NCBI RefSeq assembly: GCF_947179115.1
Contig: NZ_CAMXCI010000005.1
Span: 139,842-203,841 of the forward strand
From: Commensalibacter papalotli
GTDB lineage: Bacteria; Pseudomonadota; Alphaproteobacteria; Acetobacterales; Acetobacteraceae
Direction of reading: 5' to 3'
Length of the DNA: 64,000 bases
A program made the translations under genes and the position numbers. This document shows, piece after piece, positions 1 to 8,750 of the stretch. The notes below the pieces were generated by a model, which saw only the letters and a program-made list of their open reading frames with translations, made no database searches and was not told where the DNA came from. Position 1 is the stretch's first letter. Every line of letters starts with the position of its first letter.

Positions 1-1
1 T

Positions 2-787
2 GAGCCTTTTTCTGTACCACGCCTTCTGTCAAGAACGGTGGTAGAGCTTAAAGGGGAAAAAGGCAATTTTACCCTTATCACCCATAAAGGCGATGAAATT
101 CATGCCAAAGCAGTGATTATTGCTGCGGGTGCAGGGGCTTTTGGTCCTAATCGCCCTCCACTCGCTGACATAGAACTTTATGAAAAATCAGGGAACGTAC
201 ATTATTATGTGCGTTACAGTGATCAATTCATTGGCAAAGATATTGTCATTGCTGGTGGTGGTGATTCTGCTGTGGATTGGGCTTTAGCCCTTAAAGACAA
301 AGCTAGCTCTATTTCCCTTGTTCATCGTAGGGATCGTTTCCGTGCTGCCCCAGAAAGCCTATGCCGCCTTGATCAAGCAATTGCAAAGGGCGAAATTAAA
401 AAAATGGTTCCTTATCAATTACATCAACTTCATGGCGAGCACGGGGCTATGACCCAAGTTGACGTTATTTCCATGGACGGAGAGATACAAAAACTTAAGG
501 CAGATCATCTATTAGCTTTCTTTGGCCTCACGACTGATCTTGGTCCTTTGCAATCATGGGGCCTAGAAACTGTTCAAGGCCGTATTCCTGTTAATCAAAG
601 CACATTGCAAACTAACAAAGAAGGCATTTATGCAGTTGGAGATATTGTGCAATATCCTGGAAAATTAAAGTTAATCCTGCAAGGTTTCAGTGAATGTGCT
701 ATGGCAGCTCATGCGATTTATTCTGTTGTTCGCCCCGAGCTTGCACTTCATTTTGAGCATTCTACAACCTTGGGAATTCCTAAATAA
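2..787 (+). CDS. Ferredoxin/flavodoxin-NADP+ reductase, thioredoxin-reductase-like type (5' end outside window)
   Basis: The frame is open to the first base of the window, so the N-terminal FAD-binding part is missing. What remains shows the second nucleotide-binding fold: a GGGDSAVDWA stretch that binds NADP(H), followed by HRRDRFRA, typical of the two-dinucleotide-binding-domain reductases. The C-terminal end has YAVGDI followed by a helix (GFSECAMAAHAIY), the usual FAD contact. There is no CxxC redox pair between the FAD and NADP folds, which separates it from true thioredoxin reductase and fits the TrxR-like ferredoxin-NADP reductases of alphaproteobacteria. The expected role is cytosolic electron transfer between NADPH and ferredoxin or flavodoxin. 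It is followed 23 bp later by alanine racemase on the same strand. Confidence 0.85.
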   Translation, partial: EPFSVPRLLSRTVVELKGEKGNFTLITHKGDEIHAKAVIIAAGAGAFGPNRPPLADIELYEKSGNVHYYVRYSDQFIGKDIVIAGGGDSAVDWALALKDKASSISLVHRRDRFRAAPESLCRLDQAIAKGEIKKMVPYQLHQLHGEHGAMTQVDVISMDGEIQKLKADHLLAFFGLTTDLGPLQSWGLETVQGRIPVNQSTLQTNKEGIYAVGDIVQYPGKLKLILQGFSECAMAAHAIYSVVRPELALHFEHSTTLGIPK

Positions 788-810
788 TTAAAATAGAATA
801 GGCAATTTGT

Positions 811-1941
811 ATGTCACAACCTTATCCTTTTGTTGACCCTACATTATTTACGCAAAATGCTGGGGCTGAACTTTATATTGATCTTTCTGCTATCGTGCAA
901 AACTATCATTATTTACAAAAGAGAATAAGCTCCGCTCAATGTGGGGCTGTTGTGAAAGCCAACGCCTATGGACTAGGAATGATCGAAATTGCCAAAGCAT
1001 TAGCAAAGGCTGGGTGTAAAGATTTTTTTGTCGCACACTTGGATGAAGGAATAGCTTTACGCAGTATTCTCAACCAAGATTATACTATTTACGTCCTACA
1101 CGGCCTTCCACCCAGTACCGAATCACTTTTTATCAAACATCATTTAACGCCTATTCTGAATGATATTAACCAACTTCAGCATTGGTTAAAATTATGTAAT
1201 GACCGTAATACTTCCTATTCTGCTGGAGTTCAGTTTGATACGGGTATGTCTCGATTTGGAATTGAAGAGGAAGAATTAAGTAATTTACAACAACGCAACT
1301 GGGGAGTTTTTCAACCTAGTCTAATCATGAGTCATCTGGCCTGTGCTGACACGCCAACTCATCCAGCAAATCGCCAGCAACTTGAGCGATTCCAAGCTAT
1401 TACACAACAAATCCCTAATTGTCGTGCCAGCCTTGCTGCTTCCAGTGGTATTTTTCTCGGGCAAGACTGGCATTTTGACTTGGTAAGACCAGGAGTGGCA
1501 TTATATGGGGGAAATCCAACACCTGGGCAACCCAACCCAATGCAAAGTGTCATTTCTTTACAAGGAACTATTATTCAGTTACGCCATATTTCTAAAGGTG
1601 CATTTATTGGTTATGGAGCCACTTTTACCGCTCCAAAAGATATGCGTCTTGCTTGGATTTCTATTGGTTATGCAGATGGATTTTTCCGCGCATTTAGTAA
1701 TAAAATCTCTGCTCTCAGCCCACAATTTCCCCAAATACCCCTTGCGTTATTGGGGCGTGTTTCCATGGATTCGTTATGTGTAGATATTACTGAGCTTCCT
1801 GACACAGCACTACAGGTCGGCGATAAAATTGAAATTATTGGCAATCACCATCCTATCGATAGCCTTGCACAACAAGTTGATACAATTGGGTATGAGATTC
1901 TAACGTCTCTGGGCAATCGATATCATCGGATTTACAGTTAA
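811..1941 (+). CDS. alr: Alanine racemase
   Basis: PLP-dependent interconversion of L- and D-alanine, supplying D-Ala for peptidoglycan in the cytosol. The lysine that forms the Schiff base lies in VVKANAYGLG near residue 50 of the N-terminal TIM barrel. The C-terminal beta domain carries GYGATF, SIGYADGF and GRVSMD, the last two contributing catalytic and cofactor contacts. Length 376 aa is normal for the family. The ATG start has only a weak ribosome-binding site. It probably shares transcription with the reductase just upstream. Confidence 0.95.
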   Translation: MSQPYPFVDPTLFTQNAGAELYIDLSAIVQNYHYLQKRISSAQCGAVVKANAYGLGMIEIAKALAKAGCKDFFVAHLDEGIALRSILNQDYTIYVLHGLPPSTESLFIKHHLTPILNDINQLQHWLKLCNDRNTSYSAGVQFDTGMSRFGIEEEELSNLQQRNWGVFQPSLIMSHLACADTPTHPANRQQLERFQAITQQIPNCRASLAASSGIFLGQDWHFDLVRPGVALYGGNPTPGQPNPMQSVISLQGTIIQLRHISKGAFIGYGATFTAPKDMRLAWISIGYADGFFRAFSNKISALSPQFPQIPLALLGRVSMDSLCVDITELPDTALQVGDKIEIIGNHHPIDSLAQQVDTIGYEILTSLGNRYHRIYS

Positions 1942-1959
1942 TTATTTAAACGTAAAACC

Positions 1960-1993
1960 AAAGAAATTATCTGCCTCAAGCGTTAATTTCTTT
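1960..1993 (+). terminator. Possible weak terminator after alr
   Basis: A 10-bp AT-rich stem (AAAGAAATTA / TAATTTCTTT) with a 14-nt loop, 18 bp past the alr stop. It has little GC in the stem and only a short T run, so it is a weak candidate. Confidence 0.3.
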
Positions 1994-2141
1994 CCATATC
2001 ATCTGTGCTATAAATCAACACTATTAGTGCACAAGGTCTTTCGCTATAAGATGCTTGCGTGATTTTAACATCTTATTATGTTTTGAAGAGTTGAGCATAA
2101 AGAGACATTTAAACAAATTGATCATCTTGATTAATATCAAA

Positions 2142-2345
2142 TCACAAATTTATTTTATTGATCTTATTGGCTGAAATACAGCCGTAATTATCCATATAAA
2201 TTTCATAGATAACCACATCAAAAATAAAAAATCGCTCATATACCTGATGGAAAATATGTGTATTTTCAAAATCAATATAACCTGAGACAATAATATCTTT
2301 TATATATCTTTGAGTTATATAGTGAACGAAGTGTTTCATATTCAT
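2142..2345 (-). CDS. Small hypothetical protein (67 aa)
   Basis: An AT-rich open frame of 67 codons between alr and the Asr-like gene, reading toward alr. I recognise no family. The sequence is rich in aromatic and charged residues and has no signal peptide or membrane segment. No clear Shine-Dalgarno precedes the ATG, and a second ATG lies two codons in. The terminator of the neighbouring gene at 2364-2395 would block read-through from it, so a separate promoter would be needed. It may be a real small gene or chance. Confidence 0.35.
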   Translation of the reverse strand: MNMKHFVHYITQRYIKDIIVSGYIDFENTHIFHQVYERFFIFDVVIYEIYMDNYGCISANKINKINL

Positions 2346-2363
2346 TTTACACTACACATAATA

Positions 2364-2395
2364 AAAAGTGGGACAGGTTTCCCCATCCCACTTTT
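2364..2395 (-). terminator. Rho-independent terminator of the Asr-like gene
   Basis: Perfect 10-bp stem AAAAGTGGGA / TCCCACTTTT with a 12-nt loop, 28 bp beyond the stop of the minus-strand Asr-like gene. The A/T ends of the stem supply a U tract on either strand, so it could act in both directions. Confidence 0.75.
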
Positions 2396-2422
2396 ATGAA
2401 AACTAACTATGAGAAGTTAGAA

Positions 2423-2722
2423 TTATTCTGCTGCTGGAGCTTCTGAAGCTGCTGCTTCTGGAGCTGCTTTTTTACCATGATGAGCTTTTTTACCATGATG
2501 AGCTTTTTTGCCTTCATGTTTTTTACCATCATGAGCTTTTTTACCATGATGAGCAGGAGCTTTACCTTCTGGAGCAGCAGGAGCTGCTGGAGCTGCTTCT
2601 GCAGGAGCTGCTGCTGGAGCAGGAGCTGGTGCTGGAGCTGCTTCTTGTGCGAATGCAGGAGCTGCGAAACCTAATACTGCTACAGTTGAAAGAACTGTTG
2701 AAAGACGAGAAAATAATTTCAT
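2423..2722 (-). CDS. Asr-like acid-shock protein, secreted and Lys/His-rich
   Basis: 99 aa. Residues 1-25 form a signal peptide ending in AFAQ. Then comes an Ala/Pro-rich stretch (PAPAPAPAAAPAEAAPAAP), followed by a basic block of five HxGKKxH-type repeats (residues ~57-85), and an Ala/Glu-rich tail. This layout matches the enterobacterial acid-shock protein Asr: signal peptide, Ala/Pro/Thr linker, repeated HHKK blocks. A periplasmic role in acid tolerance would suit an acid-producing host lineage. The evidence is composition and architecture, not alignment, so a metal-binding His-rich protein is an alternative. It is monocistronic, with its own terminator. Confidence 0.6.
   Translation of the reverse strand: MKLFSRLSTVLSTVAVLGFAAPAFAQEAAPAPAPAPAAAPAEAAPAAPAAPEGKAPAHHGKKAHDGKKHEGKKAHHGKKAHHGKKAAPEAAASEAPAAE
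2468..2554 (-). repeat. Tandem 18-bp repeats in the Asr-like gene
   Basis: Four 18-bp units (TTTTTTACCATGATGAGC on the + strand, one with a single change) and one 15-bp unit in the third position. They encode the (A)HHGKK repeats. Copy number could vary by slippage in steps that keep the frame. Confidence 0.85.
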
Positions 2723-2975
2723 TTATATCACCATTGCTTTAAAAAAAACGGTATCGAAAACCATGTTGTTTCGACATGAACAAAAGCTAACATAATGTGT
2801 TGAATGTGTCTTAAAATAAAGTTAAGGTTTTGTTACGATTTTTTACAACTGCGCCATATTTTAATCTTATTTAGAATAAATTGCCTTGTTTAAAAATTAT
2901 AGAATGGCATATTCTCGTCATATTTACAAAAAACACTGTAAAACCATAGGTTTATTATCATACAATTTGTTACAA
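2723..2975. other. Intergenic region upstream of the Asr-like gene
   Basis: AT-rich, with no open frame that looks coding. It must hold the minus-strand promoter of the Asr-like gene. I see no box pair convincing enough to name. Confidence 0.5.
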
Positions 2976-3012
2976 AAAAAGCCATCTTAAAATGAATTAA
3001 GATGGCTTTTTA
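2976..3012 (-). terminator. Terminator of typA
   Basis: Perfect 15-bp stem (AAAAAGCCATCTTAA / its complement) with a 6-nt loop and U tracts, 18 bp past the typA stop. Confidence 0.85.
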
Positions 3013-3029
3013 ACATTTAGTTACAAGAA

Positions 3030-4850
3030 TTAAGCACTTTTTTGGCGCGTATTCTTTTTACGGTCGTGAGGATTCAAATAAAGCTTACGAATACGCACTG
3101 CTGATGGAGTCACTTCAACCAACTCATCATCTTCAATATAAGCAATAGCTTGTTCCAAAGACATTTTACGAGGTGGGACTAACAATAAAGCTTCGTCTTT
3201 ACCAGCAGCACGAATATTGGTCAGTTTCTTTTCTCTGACAGGATTTACATCCAAATCATTTTCACGAGAATGCTCACCCAAAATCATGCCCACATAGACT
3301 TTTTCACCATTGCTGACAAACAATGTTCCACGATCTTGTAAGGAGAACAAAGAATATTGAACAGCTACACCGTCTTCAGCAGAAATCAATGATCCATTAC
3401 GACGACCTGGAATTGCACCAGCCCAAGGACCATATCCAGAAAACAGGCGGTTCATAATCCCAGTACCACGTGTATCCGTTAAGAATTCATTGTGATACCC
3501 AATTAACCCACGTGATGGAATCGCAAAAGTTAACCGAACTTTACCACCACCAGATGGGTTCATGTCCTGCATAACGCCTTTACGTACTGATAGTTTTTCT
3601 ACCACAACACCAGAATAAGGCTCATCAACATCAACCAAAACTTCTTCGTATGGCTCTTCTTTCTCACCAGTCTCTTCGTTGATTTGAGTCAATACTTTTG
3701 GACGACCAATGGTTAATTCAAACCCTTCGCGACGCATGGTTTCAATTAAAACGCCTAATTGCAATTCGCCACGTCCTGCAACTTCAAACGCATCGCTTTC
3801 ATTACTATCTGTCACTTTAATTGCAACGTTACTTTCGACTTCACGGAACAAACGCTCACGAATCTGACGAGAAGTAACTTTCTTACCTTCACGACCACCT
3901 AAAGGACCATCGTTAATACGGAAAGTCATTGATAAAGTTGGTGGATCAATTGGGTCTGCGTGTAATGCTTCTGTTACTTCTGGTGATGCAATGGTTTCAG
4001 AAACTGTTGCTTCAGAAAGACCAGCAATCGCAACAATATCCCCAGCTTGCACTTCATCAACAGCGACTCGTTCCAAACCTCTGAATGCTAATAACTTACT
4101 GATACGACCTGTTTCAACAATTGTTCCGTCAACACGTAACACACGTACGGGCATATTAACTTTTGCAACGCCTTGTTCAACACGACCTGTAAGGATACGG
4201 CCCAAGAAATTATCAGCTTCCAAAATACTAGCAACCATTGCGAATGGCGCATCTTTATTTACATTTGGAGCTGGCACATGTTTAACAATCAAATCAAATA
4301 AAGAGCTTAAATCCTCTTTATGACCCTCAACAACATAATCTGCCCAACCTTGACGACCAGAAGCATAAAGCATTGGGAAATCTAATTGATCATCATTGGC
4401 ACCTTGTGCTGCAAAAAGATCAAAAACTTCATCATGCACTTCATCCGCACGAGCGTCAGAACGATCAACTTTGTTCACCACAACAATTGGGCGTAAACCA
4501 CGTTTTAATGCTTTTGCAACAACGAATTTTGTCTGTGGTAAAGCCCCTTCAGCAGCATCAACTAATACCACTGCACCATCAACCATTGATAAAATACGTT
4601 CTACTTCACCACCAAAATCAGCATGGCCTGGGGTATCAATAATATTAATCCGTACATCGTTCCAAACAACTGATGTACATTTTGCCAAAATTGTAATACC
4701 ACGTTCACGTTCTAAATCATTACTGTCCATCGCGCGTTCAACAACATGTTGATTTTCGCGAAAAGTCCCAGACTGTTGTAATAATTGATCCACTAAGGTT
4801 GTCTTGCCATGGTCAACGTGCGCAATAATGGCAATGTTACGGATTTGCAT
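3030..4850 (-). CDS. typA: Ribosome-associated GTPase TypA/BipA
   Basis: 606 aa, the usual length. A translation-factor GTPase of the EF-G/LepA group that acts on ribosome assembly and stress-related translation. The G domain begins at once with HVDHGKTT (G1), then RERGITI (G2), DTPGHADF (G3) and VVNKVDR (G4). Domain II, an EF-G-like beta/alpha domain (GRGELQLGVLIE) and the TypA-specific C-terminal domain (residues ~395-600) follow. It stands alone with a strong terminator. The basic C-terminal end (HDRKKNTRQ) is typical of the family. Confidence 0.97.
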   Translation of the reverse strand: MQIRNIAIIAHVDHGKTTLVDQLLQQSGTFRENQHVVERAMDSNDLERERGITILAKCTSVVWNDVRINIIDTPGHADFGGEVERILSMVDGAVVLVDAAEGALPQTKFVVAKALKRGLRPIVVVNKVDRSDARADEVHDEVFDLFAAQGANDDQLDFPMLYASGRQGWADYVVEGHKEDLSSLFDLIVKHVPAPNVNKDAPFAMVASILEADNFLGRILTGRVEQGVAKVNMPVRVLRVDGTIVETGRISKLLAFRGLERVAVDEVQAGDIVAIAGLSEATVSETIASPEVTEALHADPIDPPTLSMTFRINDGPLGGREGKKVTSRQIRERLFREVESNVAIKVTDSNESDAFEVAGRGELQLGVLIETMRREGFELTIGRPKVLTQINEETGEKEEPYEEVLVDVDEPYSGVVVEKLSVRKGVMQDMNPSGGGKVRLTFAIPSRGLIGYHNEFLTDTRGTGIMNRLFSGYGPWAGAIPGRRNGSLISAEDGVAVQYSLFSLQDRGTLFVSNGEKVYVGMILGEHSRENDLDVNPVREKKLTNIRAAGKDEALLLVPPRKMSLEQAIAYIEDDELVEVTPSAVRIRKLYLNPHDRKKNTRQKSA

Positions 4851-4963
4851 AATACTCTATTTTCTCCAATAAAATTAATTCTCTATGCCTTATCCAAAGC
4901 ATAAATATCTTTAGAAGTTACCTTTATCCTCTATCACGTCAGAGGACAAGCTAACTTTGCGTT

Positions 4964-5992
4964 TTAAAAGTTCATTACTTCTTTTAATTCAGGTAATGGT
5001 CTTGCTCCAAAATGAGAAATCACTTCAGAAGCAACAACACTTCCTAAGCGTCCACATTCAGCATAAGTACGATCAGTTGTCCAACCTGCCAAAAATCCAG
5101 CAACATAAGCATCCCCTGCACCCGTTGTATCTACAACAACTGTAGGGACACAAGCAACCTCAATTCGTTCATTATCTGCGACAATCACACTGCCCTTTTC
5201 CCCACGTGTTACCACAACAATCGGGGCATCTTGAGCCGCTTTCACAATCGCCACTTCGAAATCATCAGTTTCGTACAAAGCACAAATTTCGTGCTCATTT
5301 GCGAAAACCATATCAACACGCGTTGATACAAAATCTTGAAAAGCCTCTAAATGACGCTTTACACAAAAAGGATCAGACAAACTTAACCCCACCTTTTTAT
5401 CTGCTTTATGAGCCATATCAGCAGCTTGGTAAAACGCTTTTTGTGCTAAATCACCATCAAACAAATAACCTTCTAAAAAAGTTACCTTAGCGGCACTGAT
5501 CACTTCTTCAATAACGTCTTCTGGTTTAAATTGTGTACAGGCCCCTAAATATGTATTCATGGTGCGTTGCCCATCAGGAGTAACAAAAATAATAGAACGC
5601 GCTGTATATAAATCTGGATGGGTTCTCGTTTTTAACGGTTGGGATGGAAAATAAACACCACCTTGTCTAATATCTTCAGCAAAACTTTTACCTAAGCTGT
5701 CATCTGCAACTTTACCAAGATAGGCTGTTTTCGCCCCCATCAAAGCAGCAACAAAACAAGTATTTGCAACAGAACCACCGCTCATTTGTTTTTCTGGCTT
5801 GAATAATGACTTTAATTCTTTGGCACGTTGAGAATCAATTAATGCCATTGTCCCAGGTTCCATACCTTGCTGTTTTAAAAAATCCGAATCGACCTTTGCT
5901 AAAACGTCAACAATCGCATTACCAATTCCTACAATATCAAACTCTGTATCACCTTCTTTTTTACGACCTAATATTTCTCTAAAACTTCTCAT
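4964..5992 (-). CDS. Adenosine kinase, PfkB family
   Basis: 342 aa ribokinase-fold sugar/nucleoside kinase. The N-terminal GIGNAIVD and GGSVANT motifs bind substrate. The C-terminal signature DTTGAGDAYVAGFL holds the catalytic aspartate and anion hole. Alphaproteobacterial proteins of this sequence type are annotated as adenosine kinase (adenosine + ATP to AMP). Specificity cannot be proved from sequence alone. The first ~17 residues (MRSFREILGRKK...) are basic and poorly conserved, so translation could begin a little downstream. Confidence 0.82.
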   Translation of the reverse strand: MRSFREILGRKKEGDTEFDIVGIGNAIVDVLAKVDSDFLKQQGMEPGTMALIDSQRAKELKSLFKPEKQMSGGSVANTCFVAALMGAKTAYLGKVADDSLGKSFAEDIRQGGVYFPSQPLKTRTHPDLYTARSIIFVTPDGQRTMNTYLGACTQFKPEDVIEEVISAAKVTFLEGYLFDGDLAQKAFYQAADMAHKADKKVGLSLSDPFCVKRHLEAFQDFVSTRVDMVFANEHEICALYETDDFEVAIVKAAQDAPIVVVTRGEKGSVIVADNERIEVACVPTVVVDTTGAGDAYVAGFLAGWTTDRTYAECGRLGSVVASEVISHFGARPLPELKEVMNF

Positions 5993-6240
5993 ATCTCTTA
6001 ACTCTTTCTATATCTATTCTTTTAAGAAACCCAATTCTCCACACAAACTCATTTCTTATTATTAAAAAATAGGCTCTTGTTATCTACATCCTCATAAATC
6101 ATAATAACCGATATATATTTATTAATTATGATTTACAATTTTAACCTCAATCTACTATATGAAGATTAGTGTTTTAAAGAACAACGGTATGATCATACAA
6201 TATTTATTTTATTCCCAATCATGATGAAGGCCCTATTCCT

Positions 6241-6774
6241 ATGAAAAATAATTTACCTCCAACGTTGGAGAAAAAATTAATTAATCGCAACACCCTTCTC
6301 CCTAATACGGAACGATCTTATAGCTCCACCAATTCTATACATCATGATGCTGCATCACATCGCCGCACTTTGGTTATCGGACAAGGTATTCGTATCCTAG
6401 GTACCCTAGAAGATGTCGAAACATTAATTATTGAAGGCTCTGTTGAAACCAATACCATCAAAACCAAAAATATTATCGTACAAAAAACAGGTATTCTTAA
6501 AGGCGAAGTCGATTCTCAAGATATAGAGATTACAGGAACCTTAGAAGGAAATATCACCGCTCAAGGCAATTTAGTCGTTACTGCAACAGGACGTTTAATA
6601 GGACAAGCAAAATGTCGTCGTCTAAAAGTAGAGGATGGTGGACAAATTACAGGTCAGATCGAAATGATTACTGCTGACAAACTTAAGGTAACCCCTACAT
6701 CAACTGAAATAGAAACTAAAAAAGATCAAGAAAGCTCTATGGCAGAAGATCTTCTTAAAACAACCAAAAATTAA
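6241..6774 (+). CDS. Bactofilin (polymer-forming cytoskeletal protein)
   Basis: 177 aa. A disordered N-terminal ~45 residues precedes a right-handed beta-helix core of regular hydrophobic turns (residues ~45-140, for example GIRILGTLED, LIIEGSVET, GILKGEVDS, IEITGTLEGNI). A charged tail follows. Bactofilins self-assemble without nucleotide into filaments at the inner membrane that place cell-wall or polarity factors. An AAGG sits about 10 nt before the ATG. It converges on gcrA across a shared hairpin. Confidence 0.9.
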   Translation: MKNNLPPTLEKKLINRNTLLPNTERSYSSTNSIHHDAASHRRTLVIGQGIRILGTLEDVETLIIEGSVETNTIKTKNIIVQKTGILKGEVDSQDIEITGTLEGNITAQGNLVVTATGRLIGQAKCRRLKVEDGGQITGQIEMITADKLKVTPTSTEIETKKDQESSMAEDLLKTTKN

Positions 6775-6779
6775 AGAAT

Positions 6780-6811
6780 ATTTCTCTGAATCTATAAAGA
6801 TTCGGAGAAAT
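6780..6811. terminator. Bidirectional hairpin between the bactofilin gene and gcrA
   Basis: A 14-bp stem with one G-T pair and an ATAA loop, placed between two convergent genes (6 bp after the bactofilin stop, 11 bp from the gcrA stop). The T-rich flank is better on the minus strand, so it serves gcrA best. Confidence 0.7.
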
Positions 6812-6821
6812 AAAACAAAAT

Positions 6822-7409
6822 TTAGGCAACGTTACTTTTACGATCTCTTAATTTAACATAAGCAACCTGTACGTGCTCTAAGCAATAAGGCTTACCAGGA
6901 ACTGCCTTAGCACCACAAAAATGAAAATCTTTGGTGCCAGGATCCCCAATTGGCCAACAACAATCAGACATAGAACGTCTTTTAGGAAGCTCTACTGGTA
7001 CTGTAAAATCAATTTTAGTTTTCTTTGGTTTGACCTCTTTTTTTCCAACAGGTGTAATCATATCAAACTGTTGAGAATCAGCCTCTTTTTTAACCACGCT
7101 TATAGCAGCTGCTAGTTTTTCCTTGGTAGTCTTTTCAACTTTCTCTGCTTTTTCAGCCTTTGGCTTTACAACTTTGGCTGGTTTTTCTACAGGAGCTGCC
7201 TTAGATTCTGTTTTTGCAACGGGAGTTACTTTATCTTTTTTAACAGCTGCCCTTCGAATCGGTGAAGGTCTACCTTCTAACCCTAAACGATGAGCCTTGC
7301 CCACAACTGCATTTTTGGTCACATTTAAATGTCGACCAATTTCAGCAGTAGAAAGCCCTTGTGTCCATAGCTCTCGCAGCCTTGCTACGGCTTCTTCATT
7401 CCACTCCAT
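6822..7409 (-). CDS. gcrA: Cell-cycle regulator GcrA
   Basis: 195 aa. The N-terminal helix-turn-helix (residues 1-50: EWNEEAVARLRELW, STAEIGRHLNVTKNAVVGKAHRLGL) and the C-terminal sigma70-binding segment (CCWPIGDPGT, FCG, YCLEHVQVAY) are both clear. GcrA binds RNA polymerase holoenzyme and activates promoters carrying methylated GANTC sites. The linker (residues ~60-130) is unusually Lys/Ala/Val-rich and looks disordered. It marks the window as alphaproteobacterial. Confidence 0.95.
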   Translation of the reverse strand: MEWNEEAVARLRELWTQGLSTAEIGRHLNVTKNAVVGKAHRLGLEGRPSPIRRAAVKKDKVTPVAKTESKAAPVEKPAKVVKPKAEKAEKVEKTTKEKLAAAISVVKKEADSQQFDMITPVGKKEVKPKKTKIDFTVPVELPKRRSMSDCCWPIGDPGTKDFHFCGAKAVPGKPYCLEHVQVAYVKLRDRKSNVA

Positions 7410-7475
7410 AACCCATACGCCCCTTCATGATCAATATCATTTTATACAGTTAATTACTCTACAACTGAAAATCAA

Positions 7476-8651
7476 TTATCGTTTTATTATTTCTATTTTT
7501 TGATCTTGAACACCTAAAATTAATTGTCCATTACATAAATCCACTGCATCTTGACCAAACACGTCACGCCTCCACCCAACAAGCACTGGCAGATCACGCC
7601 TACCTAATGCCAAATTTTCTATATCTTTACTATCCACAACTAATTTTGGCGCAACTTGATAAGCTTCACACTTGGCCTGTAATAAAACTTTGAGCAAAGA
7701 TATAATCGCCTCCGACGGTTTTCTTTTATTGCTTTCATCAGAAACGGGCAAAGGTAGCGTATCAAGCTCAGTATTTTTAACCGTTTTGATGACACTCAGA
7801 AGACTTCCACCTTCTTTACTATCTGCAAACCCTTGGGAAATACCACGAATACGAGACAATGCTTTAACACTATCTGGCAACGCCGCAGCAATTGCTAATA
7901 AACTTTCATCACGGACTAAATGTTGCCGAGGGATATTCAATCTTTGTGCTTCTTGCTCTCTCCACTGAATAATGGCATATAAACATCCCAAAACTCGGCG
8001 GTTTCCCGTCCTGGGACGCAATCTTTTCCAGATTTTATCCATAGAGGGTGCAAAAAATTCAGGATCAGACAAAATTTTAATTTCAGCTGCAACCCAACTA
8101 GTACGATTAGTTTTAGTTAGTTGCTCCAACAAAATTAAATAAACATCCCACAGATAGGTTACATCTGCAGCAGCATAATTTTGTTGAGCCGTGGTTAAAG
8201 GACGCATAGCCCAGTCACTGAAACGATGTGATTTATCAATAGCAACCTTAAGTAACGAATCAACCAAACTATCATATCCAATTTGATTGCCAAACCCTGC
8301 TACCATCGCTGCAATTTGTGTATCAAAAACAGGTGTTGGTAAAATATTAAATAAGTGTAAAAATATTTCTAAGTCCTGCTGAGCTGCATGGAAAACTTTG
8401 ATAACAGACTGTGCCGTTAATAAAGGCAACAGCAAAGACAAATCTATACCTGGTGCCACTGCATCTAATAAATACACTTTTCCTTTACCAGCCAACTGAA
8501 CCAAACATAACTCTGGCCAATAAGTTTTTTCTCTTACAAACTCTGTATCCATCGTGATAAAGGTTTCCTTAAGTAAAACCTCGACCATTTGTTGTAGAGC
8601 GTGGTTGTCTGTTACCATTACTGGATCAGAAAATTTTTGTAATTTGTACAT
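7476..8651 (-). CDS. rnd: Ribonuclease D
   Basis: 3'-5' exoribonuclease that trims tRNA precursors. The DEDD motifs are visible: MDTEFVRE (Exo I, D and E), HAAQQDLEIF (Exo II) and YAAADVTYLWDVY (Exo III). A C-terminal HRDC region follows (for example RDESLLAIAAALP, LSRIRGIS). The open frame continues upstream to a TTG at 8717, but that adds about 22 residues absent from other RNase D proteins. ATG at 8651 (MYKLQKF) or 8618 (MVTDNHAL) fits better. No strong ribosome-binding site separates them. Confidence 0.92.
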   Translation of the reverse strand: MYKLQKFSDPVMVTDNHALQQMVEVLLKETFITMDTEFVREKTYWPELCLVQLAGKGKVYLLDAVAPGIDLSLLLPLLTAQSVIKVFHAAQQDLEIFLHLFNILPTPVFDTQIAAMVAGFGNQIGYDSLVDSLLKVAIDKSHRFSDWAMRPLTTAQQNYAAADVTYLWDVYLILLEQLTKTNRTSWVAAEIKILSDPEFFAPSMDKIWKRLRPRTGNRRVLGCLYAIIQWREQEAQRLNIPRQHLVRDESLLAIAAALPDSVKALSRIRGISQGFADSKEGGSLLSVIKTVKNTELDTLPLPVSDESNKRKPSEAIISLLKVLLQAKCEAYQVAPKLVVDSKDIENLALGRRDLPVLVGWRRDVFGQDAVDLCNGQLILGVQDQKIEIIKR

Positions 8652-8750
8652 ATAAAAATCAGTAATATCTCTCTTATTAAACGAACGAAGATACCATAAA
8701 TGATCTATTGAAAACAATATAACAAAATATAAATTTTCAGTATTCTATCT

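Noticed and set aside
1359..1783. ORFs overlapping alr on both strands
   Set aside because: Entirely inside a well-conserved gene, no domain.
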